Positions 1-5,932 of a stretch of 7,447 nt of DNA are shown here, piece after piece. The notes beneath the pieces are model-generated. The model was given only the letters and a program-made list of their open reading frames with translations, made no database searches and was not told the origin of the DNA. Position numbers and translations under genes: made by a program. Position 1 is the first letter of the stretch, and each line of letters starts with the position of its first letter. The stretch spans positions 267-7,713 of the forward strand of contig DIWD01000012.1 of the NCBI GenBank assembly GCA_002428405.1, read 5' to 3'. This DNA comes from a bacterium UBA6115 (GTDB lineage: Bacteria > Bacillota_A > Clostridia > Christensenellales > Aristaeellaceae).

Positions 1-15
1 AGTTTTCGCACATCA

Positions 16-44
16 GCCGCTTCGGTTTACCCGGAGCGGCTTTT
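16..44 (+). terminator. Rho-independent terminator of the gene upstream of the window
   Basis: A 10-bp GC-rich stem pairs positions 16-25 (GCCGCTTCGG) with 31-40 (CCGGAGCGGC). It has one G-U wobble and a 5-nt loop (TTTAC), and is followed directly by TTTT. The T-run is on the + strand side only, so it most likely ends a + strand gene lying before the window and insulates ychF from it. Confidence 0.85.
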
Positions 45-60
45 GAATTGCCGTGATTCA

Positions 61-89
61 TTGCGGAATGGGCCTATACCCGGTATAAT
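61..89 (+). promoter_or_regulatory. Probable sigma-70/sigma-A promoter of ychF, with palindrome over the -10 box
   Basis: TTGCGG (61-66) and a perfect TATAAT (84-89) are separated by 17 bp, and the pair sits between the upstream terminator and ychF. The start point would be near position 96, giving a leader of only about 20 nt. A 13-bp inverted repeat, TATACC-C-GGTATA (75-87), overlaps the -10 element and could be a repressor site. That role is inferred from its position only. Confidence 0.65.
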
Positions 90-116
90 GGGCGGGAATA
101 TGGAGGCGAAGAGCTG

Positions 117-1214
117 ATGAAACTGGGTATCGTAGGATTGCCCAACGTGGGCAAGAGCACGCTGTTCAACGCGATCACCAACGCGGGCGCACAGGCGGCC
201 AACTATCCTTTCTGCACCATCGAGCCCAATACCGGCGTGGTCGCCGTGCCGGACGCGCGGGTCAAGGGGCTGGCTGAACTGTACCAACCCAGGAAGACCA
301 CCTATGCCTCGGTTGAGTTTGTGGACATCGCGGGACTGGTCCGCGGCGCCAGCAAGGGCGAGGGGCTGGGCAACCGCTTCCTCTCCCACATCAGGGAGGT
401 GGACGCCCTGGTGCATGTGGTGCGCTGCTTTGAGGACGCGAATGTAGTGCATGTGGATGGCACTGTGGACCCGCAGCGGGACATGGAGATAGTCGGGATC
501 GAGCTGATCCTGGCGGATATGGAGACGGTCGCCAAACGCGGGGAAAAGGCGCGAAAAATGTTCAAGACCGGGGAAAGGAAGTTTGAGGAGGAGGCCGCGG
601 TCGCGGATAAACTGCTGGCAACGCTGGAAAAAGAAAAACCGGCCCGGCTCTGCGCGCTCACCCCGGAAGAGAAGGAAATCGCGGACGGCTGGTTCCTCCT
701 GACGGATAAGCCTGTCATTTATGCCGCCAACATCGCCGAGGGCGACGTGGGGAAGGACCCGGCGGCCCTGCCATTGGTGAATAAGGTCATGGGTCAGGCG
801 GCTTTGGAGCACGCCGAGGTGATTGTCATCAGCGCGAAGATTGAGGAGGAAATTGCCGGGCTGCCGGATGAGGAAAAAGAGCTTTTCCTCAACGAACTGG
901 GTATCGGCGAGAGCGGGCTGGACCGGCTCATCCATGCCAGTTACCGGCTGCTGGGCTTGATTTCCTTCCTTACCGCGGGCGAGGATGAGTGCCGCGCGTG
1001 GACCATCAAGGCTGGAACCAGGGCCCCGCAGGCGGCAGGGAAGATCCATACCGACTTTGAACGCGGCTTCATCCGCGCTGAAATAGTCCCCTTTGAGGCA
1101 CTCCTGCGCCTGGGAGGGATGGCCCACTGCCGCGAGAAGGGCCTGGTGCGCAGTGAGGGAAAGGATTATGTGATGCAGGACGGCGATGTGACGCTGTTCC
1201 GCTTCAACGTATAG
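117..1214 (+). CDS. ychF: Redox-regulated ribosome-associated ATPase YchF (OLA1/Obg family)
   Basis: This is a 365-residue, full-length member of the YchF/OLA1 branch of Obg-type P-loop NTPases. The family hydrolyses ATP in preference to GTP, binds the ribosome, and is linked to translation and oxidative-stress responses. Visible motifs are the Walker A GLPNVGKST (7-15), Switch II DIAGL (70-74) with a hydrophobic residue where Ras-like enzymes carry glutamine, NIAE (205-208) replacing the guanine-specific NKxD, and SAK (239-241). A helical domain lies at about 130-195 and a TGS domain fills about 278-361, with the hallmark stretch APQAAGKIHTDFERGFIRAE (303-322). Cys33 aligns with the redox-sensitive cysteine described for E. 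coli YchF (from memory). GGAGG at 102-106 lies 10 nt before the ATG. The gene is first in a probable operon with an ATP-grasp gene 2 nt downstream. Confidence 0.97.
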   Translation: MKLGIVGLPNVGKSTLFNAITNAGAQAANYPFCTIEPNTGVVAVPDARVKGLAELYQPRKTTYASVEFVDIAGLVRGASKGEGLGNRFLSHIREVDALVHVVRCFEDANVVHVDGTVDPQRDMEIVGIELILADMETVAKRGEKARKMFKTGERKFEEEAAVADKLLATLEKEKPARLCALTPEEKEIADGWFLLTDKPVIYAANIAEGDVGKDPAALPLVNKVMGQAALEHAEVIVISAKIEEEIAGLPDEEKELFLNELGIGESGLDRLIHASYRLLGLISFLTAGEDECRAWTIKAGTRAPQAAGKIHTDFERGFIRAEIVPFEALLRLGGMAHCREKGLVRSEGKDYVMQDGDVTLFRFNV

Positions 1215-1216
1215 CG

Positions 1217-2224
1217 ATGAACAGAATCCTGTTTTTCTTCAGGCGCCTGGTGAGGATGGACTTCAGCCGTTTCAGCGGTGTCTTCCGGGAATTAAGGGAG
1301 ATGACCGGGAAGAACTCCGCGCTGCTGCTGCTGGACCTGCTCTGGTGCGGCGTGCGCTACAACGCGGGGTATATGGACTATAAAATCGCCCGGATGGACC
1401 GCTTGAACGCCTTCCAGCGGGGAACAGTCATCACCCGCGGCATCAGCAACGGCATTGTCAAGCGCATGAACGACAAGTCCTGCTGGTATTTTTTTGACGA
1501 CAAGTGCGTCTTCAATGAAAAGTTCGCCAAATGGGTGATGCGTGACTGGATCAGGGCGGAGGGGAACCTGACGGTTGAGGCGCTGGCCGCCTTCTGCCGG
1601 GGCAAGGGCCCGCTGTTTGTCAAGCCGCTCACGGGCTCCAGCGGGGTGGGCGTGGAGCGGCTTGAGCCGGAAAGCTTCGCGGACAGCGCCGCTTTCCTCA
1701 ATCTCCTGAGGGGAAAGGGCGACTGCATCGTTGAAGAAACCATCCTTCAGCATGAGGAAATGGCGAGGCTGTATCCCGGGAGCGTGAACACGGTCCGGAT
1801 CGCGACCCTGCTGGGCGAGAAGGCGGAGGGCATCGTTTACGCCTTCCTGCGCATCGGCAACGGCAGGGTGATGGACAACATTGACGCGGGCGGGATGGCC
1901 GCTCGGGTCGATTTGGATACCGGGGTGCTCAACTCCGTCGCCGCTGACAAGAAGGGACGTGAATTTTCCCGCCACCCGCTGACGGACACGCAGATCCCGG
2001 GTTTTCAGGTGCCCTATTTTGAGGAAGCCAAGGCGATGTGCCTGGAGGCCATGCGCGTGGTGCCGCAGGTGCGCTTTGTGGCCTGGGATGTGGCGATCAC
2101 GCAAAAGGGGCCGGTGATGATTGAAGGCAATTCCTTTCCCAGCCACGCCGTGCCGCAGTTCGCCGCGCATTACCCCGACGGCATCGGCATCCTGCCGGAG
2201 TTTGAACGGTTCATCACTCTTTAG
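1217..2224 (+). CDS. ATP-grasp protein, sugar-transfer-associated type
   Basis: This 335-residue protein carries an ATP-grasp fold resembling the sugar-transfer-associated ATP-grasp family (ATPgrasp_ST). Such enzymes form an acyl-phosphate and join a carboxylate to an amine or similar nucleophile; the substrates here are unknown. Visible parts are a basic, hydrophobic N-terminus (1-55), a nucleotide-binding loop FVKPLTGSSGVGV (134-146) with Lys136, IVEETILQHE (171-180), NTVRI (191-195), NIDAGGMAARVD (221-232), and the metal-binding end AWDVAIT...MIEGN (289-305) with Asp291, Glu303 and Asn305. All expected catalytic positions look intact. The ATG lies 2 nt after the ychF stop and has no clear Shine-Dalgarno, so translation is probably coupled to ychF. 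A later ATG at 1256 has no better site. No glycosyltransferase or capsule gene is nearby, which leaves its pathway open. Confidence 0.85.
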   Translation: MNRILFFFRRLVRMDFSRFSGVFRELREMTGKNSALLLLDLLWCGVRYNAGYMDYKIARMDRLNAFQRGTVITRGISNGIVKRMNDKSCWYFFDDKCVFNEKFAKWVMRDWIRAEGNLTVEALAAFCRGKGPLFVKPLTGSSGVGVERLEPESFADSAAFLNLLRGKGDCIVEETILQHEEMARLYPGSVNTVRIATLLGEKAEGIVYAFLRIGNGRVMDNIDAGGMAARVDLDTGVLNSVAADKKGREFSRHPLTDTQIPGFQVPYFEEAKAMCLEAMRVVPQVRFVAWDVAITQKGPVMIEGNSFPSHAVPQFAAHYPDGIGILPEFERFITL

Positions 2225-2283
2225 ACCTGATGGATGAATTCAGGCCGCTGTTTCGTTGAATGCTTGACGGAAATGACGCCAAA

Positions 2284-2300
2284 AGGAGTTGAACAGGATG
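2284..2300 (+). promoter_or_regulatory. Ribosome binding site deciding the ATG start of the wall protein
   Basis: AGGAG at 2284-2288 stands 9 nt before the ATG at 2298. An in-frame TTG at 2289 directly abuts the AGGAG and would leave no spacing, so the ATG is the preferred start. The choice changes the N-terminus by three residues. Confidence 0.75.
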
Positions 2301-4319
2301 GATTTGATCAAAACATTACTGGTCTATATGACCGTTCTTCTTACTTCCTCCACTGCGCTCACCCCGGCACTGACCCCCATGCCCACCAGTTACCTCACGC
2401 CCGCGCCGGTGGCGACGGCGACGATGGCCCCGGTATGGACCCCCTATGTGCCCGCGGTGACATTTGCTCCCACCGCCACCCCGGGCCTTGCCACCCTGTA
2501 TGTCGGGGACCGGGGCGAGAATGTGCGGGTCATGCAGACACGGCTCAAGGAGCTGGGTTATCTGACGGGCGCGGTCGACGGTGTATTCGGCCGGGGTACC
2601 CTGCGCGCGGTGGAGCGCTTCCAGTCCTACAACAACCTCACCGTCGACGGCATCGCCGGGAACAAAACCCTCAGCAAGCTTTACTATGACCCCAATGTGG
2701 TGTTCGCGCCGGTTGACGTAACGCCGCCGCCCACCGCCAGGCCTCCCGTCACGGCCAACATCCCCGTCTACTATATGAGTACTTTGGGGGCGCGGTTGTA
2801 TACCGAAGTGCTGACCCTGTCCGAGGGGCGCACCACCGTGCGCGCCAATTCCGCGCGCGTTCCGCAGGGCTATGTATTGACCGGCGTTTCCCAGGCCACG
2901 GTCACCGTGTCCTCCTCAGGGGTCGCGAACCCGGCTTCCGTCACCTTCACCTATTTCCTCCAGTCCACCACCCCCCCGGTCACCGCCTCCGTCACGGTCA
3001 ATTACCTGGATGAGAACAATGCCCTTCTGCACCGGGAAACCCTGACCCTGCCGCAGGGCACGACGCCCGTGTCCGCCAATGACCGGCTGGTGCCCGCGGG
3101 TTACACCCTCACCAGCGTGCGCACCGTCAGCGTGGCGGTATCCCCATCCGGCGCGGCCAATCCCTCCGCCATCAGCTTTGTGTACAGGAAGGCGCCGGTC
3201 ACTGTCATGGTGCCGGTAAATTACCAGGATACTAACGGCGTCACCCTTTACAGCGACCAGCTGACCCTGTCGACCGGCACCCATACGGTGATCGCCAATT
3301 CGGGCTACGTCCCCCAGGGCTATACCCTGCAGGGGGAGGACACGAAAACGGTGACAGTGGACGCGAACGGCAACGCCAATCCGCCTTCCGTCCTCTTTGT
3401 CTACAAGGCGCCCGTCTTCGCCAGCGTCCCGGTAAGGTATCAGGATACCGCCGGAACAAGCCTCTATGAGGAGGTCCAGCAGCTCCCCCAGGGCAGCAGC
3501 GCCGTTGCCGCGGTCCAGGCGCTGGTGCCCCCGGGCTACACCCTTGTGGGTGAAGGGAGCGTGACGGTTTCGGTGGACGCCGCCGGCATCGCCTCCCCGG
3601 CCCAGGTGACCTTCGTCTACCAGGCCCCGGCCACCCCGGCGCCGACACAGGCCCCCACCGCAACGCCGGAACCAACCGCTGGACCAACAATGGCTCCCAC
3701 TGAAACGCCCGAACCAACCGCTCTTCCGACAGAAACACCCATTATAACGCCGGAACCAACGGCTGAACCGACCGCTGTCCCCACGCCGGAACCCACGCCC
3801 GAGCCGACCGCTGAACCAACGGCCGAACCGACGGCTGAACCGACCGCGCCGCCCGCGGCTGAGGTGCCCTTCCTGCCGGATTATCAGACCCTGCGCTTCA
3901 GGGACGGGGTCTACCCGGTGTATTCCGGCCCCGGGGAGCACTACTACCGGGTTGAGAACGCCACCCTTGGCGGGGGCACCTGCAGGCTCTACGGCGCAAC
4001 CGGCGACTGGATCCTCATCGGCTACGGCACCACCGACGGCGGTTACCGCATCGGGTTTATCACCAAGGCGGCGCTGCCGGAAGGCATCACCGCTTCAGAG
4101 CTGCTGCTGGCTTATGAACCCCACACCCTGCTCTCCGACGCCCCGGTGAATGACGACCCCATCATCTCGCCTGACGCCTTCGGTGAGTTCCCTGCCGGCT
4201 CCACCGTGTTTGTCCTGGCCTACATCAAGGACAACGAGCGCTATGTCTACGTTGAAGTGCCCGATTATCAAGACGGCCAACCGGTTCGCGGTTTCATCCG
4301 CAGGGACCGGCTGAACTGA
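2298..4319 (+). CDS. Secreted modular wall protein: PG-binding domain, four MucBP-like repeats, Pro/Thr linker, SH3-like modules
   Basis: This is a 673-residue exported protein with no visible enzyme domain. In order it has a signal peptide (about 1-20, core LLVYMTVLL, possible cleavage after STA), a Pro/Thr-rich spacer (21-64), a PG_binding_1 domain (about 67-130, GDRGENVRVMQTRLKELGYL then DGVFGRGT), and four repeats of about 72-77 residues (151-443). Each repeat starts VPVxY or a variant, carries a central VPxGYTL-like motif, and ends in NPxxVxFVY or similar, which resembles mucin-binding MucBP modules. A linker of TPEPTAEPT type (444-521) and two C-terminal SH3-like modules (about 531-596 and 609-673, ending RGFIRRDRL) follow. 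It has no LPxTG motif or C-terminal membrane anchor, so attachment is probably through the peptidoglycan-binding and SH3-like parts. The role is likely wall binding or surface adhesion (inference). No convincing promoter lies in the 73-nt gap, so it may be cotranscribed with ychF. Confidence 0.88.
   Translation: MDLIKTLLVYMTVLLTSSTALTPALTPMPTSYLTPAPVATATMAPVWTPYVPAVTFAPTATPGLATLYVGDRGENVRVMQTRLKELGYLTGAVDGVFGRGTLRAVERFQSYNNLTVDGIAGNKTLSKLYYDPNVVFAPVDVTPPPTARPPVTANIPVYYMSTLGARLYTEVLTLSEGRTTVRANSARVPQGYVLTGVSQATVTVSSSGVANPASVTFTYFLQSTTPPVTASVTVNYLDENNALLHRETLTLPQGTTPVSANDRLVPAGYTLTSVRTVSVAVSPSGAANPSAISFVYRKAPVTVMVPVNYQDTNGVTLYSDQLTLSTGTHTVIANSGYVPQGYTLQGEDTKTVTVDANGNANPPSVLFVYKAPVFASVPVRYQDTAGTSLYEEVQQLPQGSSAVAAVQALVPPGYTLVGEGSVTVSVDAAGIASPAQVTFVYQAPATPAPTQAPTATPEPTAGPTMAPTETPEPTALPTETPIITPEPTAEPTAVPTPEPTPEPTAEPTAEPTAEPTAPPAAEVPFLPDYQTLRFRDGVYPVYSGPGEHYYRVENATLGGGTCRLYGATGDWILIGYGTTDGGYRIGFITKAALPEGITASELLLAYEPHTLLSDAPVNDDPIISPDAFGEFPAGSTVFVLAYIKDNERYVYVEVPDYQDGQPVRGFIRRDRLN
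2748..3626 (+). repeat. Four tandem MucBP-like protein repeats
   Basis: Four copies start at residues 151, 228, 301 and 373 of the wall protein, a period of 72-77 residues or about 216-231 bp. Shared positions are the opening VxVxY, a mid-repeat L(T/P)xG turn, V-P-x-G-Y-x-L, a V(T/S)V strand, a small Gly-Ala/Asn-Pro turn, and closing FxY. Copies 2-4 are closer to one another than to copy 1, whose end (TFTYFLQS) and linker differ. The nucleotide sequences have diverged clearly, so this is an old duplication and not a recent expansion. Confidence 0.8.
3627..3860 (+). repeat. Low-complexity Pro/Thr/Glu linker with 12-bp tandem units
   Basis: This stretch encodes a Pro-Thr-Ala-Glu spacer (residues 444-521) built from TPEPTA/EPTA units. 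The clearest tandem part is four 12-bp units at 3801-3848 (GAACCGACCGCT and close variants), each encoding EPTA. Such linkers are usually extended, often glycosylated wall-spanning segments. Short tandem units like these can change in number by slippage in frame. Confidence 0.8.
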
Positions 4320-4336
4320 GGCCAATGAACCTTCCG

Positions 4337-4370
4337 CCGGGCGCAGTCCTGCGCCCGGTATTTCCTTGTT
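4337..4370 (+). terminator. Rho-independent terminator after the wall-protein gene
   Basis: A perfect 9-bp stem, CCGGGCGCA (4337-4345) with TGCGCCCGG (4350-4358), has the tetraloop GTCC. It is followed by the T-rich tail TATTTCCTTGTT (4359-4370). It lies 17 nt after the stop codon and probably ends the ychF-led unit. The tail runs into the -35 region of the next gene. Confidence 0.8.
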
Positions 4371-4394
4371 GACTGTCAAACCGGAGAATACAAT
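4366..4394 (+). promoter_or_regulatory. Probable promoter of the racemase gene
   Basis: TTGTTG (4366-4371) and TACAAT (4389-4394) are separated by 17 bp. An alternative -35, TTGACT at 4369, would leave only 14 bp and is less likely. A small inverted repeat TTGAC-T-GTCAA (4369-4379) overlaps this area. The GGAGG of the gene follows at 4401-4405, 7 nt before the ATG. The -35 sits in the terminator tail of the preceding unit. Confidence 0.55.
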
Positions 4395-4412
4395 GCGTGT
4401 GGAGGCAAGGGC

Positions 4413-5147
4413 ATGAAAACGATTGGCCTGATCGGCGGCATGAGCTGGGAAAGCACAGTTACATATTACAGGATCATCAATGAAACCGTGAAGGAACGGA
4501 TGGGCGGCTTCCATTCGGCCAAACTGCTCCTGTACAGCGTTGATTTTGATATCATCGAGAAATGTCAGGCTGCCGGGGATTGGGAAGCGACCGCGGACAT
4601 CCTGACAGACATCGCCGGGCGGCTGGAGGCCGCGGGCGCAGACTTTCTTGTCCTCTGCACGAACACGATGCATAAAGTCGCCCCCCAGATCCAGGCAGGC
4701 ATCGGCATCCCTTTCATCCACATCGCGGACGCCGCGGCGGACGCGCTCAAGGCGCGCGGCATCAGCAGGGCGGCGCTGCTGGGGACGAAATATACCATGA
4801 CGCAGGATTTCTATACCTCAAAGCTGGCTGACGCGGGCATCAAAGTCCTCATCCCGAACGCGGAGGACGTCGAGACGGTCAACAGCGTCATCTACAATGA
4901 GCTGTGCCTGGGCAAGGTATCCGGGCAGTCCAAAAGGACCTTCCTCCGCATCATCGACGGGCTCGCGGCGCAGGGCGCCCAAGGCGTCATCCTCGGATGC
5001 ACCGAAATCGGCCTGCTCATCGGGCAGGAGGACACGGCGCTGCCCGTCTTTGACACAGCGCGGATCCATGCGGAAAAAGCGGCCATTCTGGCCATGGAAG
5101 ACCTGACCGATGAGTGCCGGCATCTCTGCCGGGCGCCCAGCCTTTGA
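4413..5147 (+). CDS. ygeA: Aspartate/glutamate racemase family protein, YgeA-type broad-specificity amino-acid racemase
   Basis: This 244-residue enzyme belongs to the PLP-independent Asp/Glu racemase superfamily, in which two cysteines act as acid and base at the alpha carbon. The opening KTIGLIGGMSWESTVTYY, the segment VLCTNTMHKVA with Cys82, GTKYTMTQDFY (124-134), and LGCTEIGLLI with Cys196 followed by PVFDTARIHAEKA match what I recall of E. coli YgeA almost throughout. Both catalytic cysteines are present and the length is normal for the family. The protein is cytosolic, with no signal peptide. Likely products are D-amino acids other than the usual D-Ala and D-Glu, which can enter or modify peptidoglycan; the exact substrate cannot be read here. 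It appears to be a single-gene unit with its own promoter and a good Shine-Dalgarno. Confidence 0.92.
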   Translation: MKTIGLIGGMSWESTVTYYRIINETVKERMGGFHSAKLLLYSVDFDIIEKCQAAGDWEATADILTDIAGRLEAAGADFLVLCTNTMHKVAPQIQAGIGIPFIHIADAAADALKARGISRAALLGTKYTMTQDFYTSKLADAGIKVLIPNAEDVETVNSVIYNELCLGKVSGQSKRTFLRIIDGLAAQGAQGVILGCTEIGLLIGQEDTALPVFDTARIHAEKAAILAMEDLTDECRHLCRAPSL

Positions 5148-5197
5148 CTTTTCGGAGGCATCCCCGCATGTTTCCTTTGAACCGTGAGGGCGTCTTT

Positions 5198-5215
5198 TAA
5201 TCTTTCTCTAATCTT
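5198..5215 (+). promoter_or_regulatory. Two TAATCTT direct repeats with 11-bp period, candidate response-regulator site
   Basis: TAATCTT occurs exactly at 5198-5204 and again at 5209-5215, start to start 11 bp. A looser copy, TAATTCT, lies at 5232-5238. Head-to-tail heptamers on one helix face at 11 bp are the usual arrangement for OmpR/PhoB-family dimers such as PhoB/PhoP and CiaR. They would lie at about -60 to -43 of the candidate promoter of the DUF4342 gene, a normal activator position. Binding by the regulator encoded at 5933-6631 is inferred. Confidence 0.45.
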
Positions 5216-5222
5216 CGCATAC

Positions 5223-5251
5223 TGTTTCCATTAATTCTCCCCGCTTATGAT
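5223..5251 (+). promoter_or_regulatory. Candidate promoter of the DUF4342 gene with weak -35
   Basis: TATGAT (5246-5251) matches the -10 consensus at five of six positions. At 17 bp upstream the -35 is the poor TGTTTC (5223-5228); TTTCCA (5225-5230) is better but leaves only 15 bp. A weak -35 behind a direct-repeat site is common for activator-dependent promoters. The leader would end with a near-perfect Shine-Dalgarno, AAGGAGGT (5276-5283), 6 nt before the ATG. Confidence 0.45.
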
Positions 5252-5289
5252 AAGGTCGACCCGAAAGGGAAAACCAAGGAGGTAAGGAC

Positions 5290-5811
5290 ATGGAACATTT
5301 TGAGATGGTGGAAAAGCTCAGGCAGAAGGCCAACGTGAGCTACGAAGAGGCAAAAACCGCGCTGGAGGCCAGCGACTGGGACCTGCTGGACGCGCTGGTG
5401 TACCTGGAAAGCCAGGGAAAGGTGAACACGGAAAAGGGCGACAGCTTTACCACAAAGAAGGAGCCCCAGCCCAAGAAGCCCCAGGAACAGGACCTGCGCG
5501 GCGCGTTCTCCCGCTTCTTCAGCTACATCGGGGAACTCATCAACAAGGCGAACAAGATCTTCCTGGATGTCCGCAAGGGCGGGAAAACCATCCTGAGCGT
5601 CCCGCTGACTGTGCTCATCCTCCTGCTGATGTTCATGTTCTGGTGGGTGGTGCCCCTCCTGGTCATTGGCCTGTTCCTGGGCGCGCGTTACAGCTTCAGG
5701 GGCAACAGCGTGGCCGAGGGCGTCAACCGGGCGATGGACAAGGCAGCGGAAACGGCTGAGAACATCAAGTCCGGCATCAAGAAGGATGAAAACGGCAATC
5801 CTGAGCAATAA
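5290..5811 (+). CDS. DUF4342 protein: UBA-like domain plus membrane segment
   Basis: This 173-residue protein has an N-terminal UBA/EF-Ts-like three-helix domain (about 5-43, MVEKLRQKANVSYEEAKTAL then LLDALVYLESQG). A charged Lys/Pro/Glu linker follows (44-68), then a basic amphipathic stretch (69-99), a long hydrophobic segment (101-131, LILLLMFMFWWVVPLLVIGL) that is one membrane span or a tight hairpin broken at Val-Pro, and a polar C-terminal helix (139-165). This arrangement is the DUF4342 family, whose function is not known to me. The UBA-like part suggests binding to a helical peptide or protein partner, held at the inner face of the membrane. The gene is followed by a strong terminator and then a two-component system. 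The likely control site upstream suggests it is a target of that system. Confidence 0.85.
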   Translation: MEHFEMVEKLRQKANVSYEEAKTALEASDWDLLDALVYLESQGKVNTEKGDSFTTKKEPQPKKPQEQDLRGAFSRFFSYIGELINKANKIFLDVRKGGKTILSVPLTVLILLLMFMFWWVVPLLVIGLFLGARYSFRGNSVAEGVNRAMDKAAETAENIKSGIKKDENGNPEQ

Positions 5812-5827
5812 GGTGTTGACCGCCTGA

Positions 5828-5873
5828 GGTGAAAGGGGGCAATGAAGCCCCCTTTCACCCTTCTTGGCTTGTT
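5828..5873 (+). terminator. Strong Rho-independent terminator after the DUF4342 gene
   Basis: A perfect 13-bp stem, GGTGAAAGGGGGC (5828-5840) with GCCCCCTTTCACC (5847-5859), has the 6-nt loop AATGAA. It is followed by the T-rich tail CTTCTTGGCTTGTT. The tail is broken by G residues, so some read-through into the regulator gene is possible. There is no T-run on the other strand. Confidence 0.85.
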
Positions 5874-5897
5874 AAACACCATGAAAAGTGGCAGAAT
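5869..5897 (+). promoter_or_regulatory. Candidate extended -10 promoter of the two-component genes
   Basis: TTGTTA (5869-5874) and CAGAAT (5892-5897) are separated by 17 bp, each matching four of six consensus positions. TGG directly before the -10 gives an extended -10 motif. It begins inside the tail of the preceding terminator. No copy of the TAATCTT repeat is found here. Confidence 0.4.
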
Positions 5898-5932
5898 GAG
5901 CGTGAAGTGAGCATAGGGGAGGCGAACAGGCT

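Noticed and set aside
27..1127. Long minus-strand open frame (366 codons) opposite ychF
   Set aside because: It mirrors a clearly conserved gene, shows no recognisable domain, and is expected in GC-rich coding DNA where stop codons are rare on the other strand.
1292..2170. Minus-strand open frame (292 codons) opposite the ATP-grasp gene
   Set aside because: It is rich in His, Arg, Gly and Pro with no motif, and lies wholly inside a gene with intact ATP-grasp motifs.
2226..2244. Inverted repeat CCTGA/TCAGG between the ATP-grasp and wall-protein genes
   Set aside because: Only 5 bp of stem, a 9-nt loop and no T-run, so it is not a credible terminator. A TTGACG at 2264-2269 nearby also has no matching -10.
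2234..2689. Plus-strand open frame (151 codons) overlapping the start of the wall protein
   Set aside because: It is out of frame with the signal peptide and peptidoglycan-binding domain, and has a Gly/Arg/His-rich shadow composition.
2916..3941. Minus-strand open frame (341 codons) rich in Gly and Arg
   Set aside because: The low-complexity composition is the reverse reading of the repeat and linker region of the wall protein, with no start signal or domain.
5117..5132. Hairpin CCGGCA-TCTC-TGCCGG near the end of the racemase gene
   Set aside because: It lies inside the coding region and the nearest T-rich stretch is over 10 nt away. A second weak hairpin at 5154-5175, with two G-U pairs, also lacks a good T-run, so no terminator is called for this gene.
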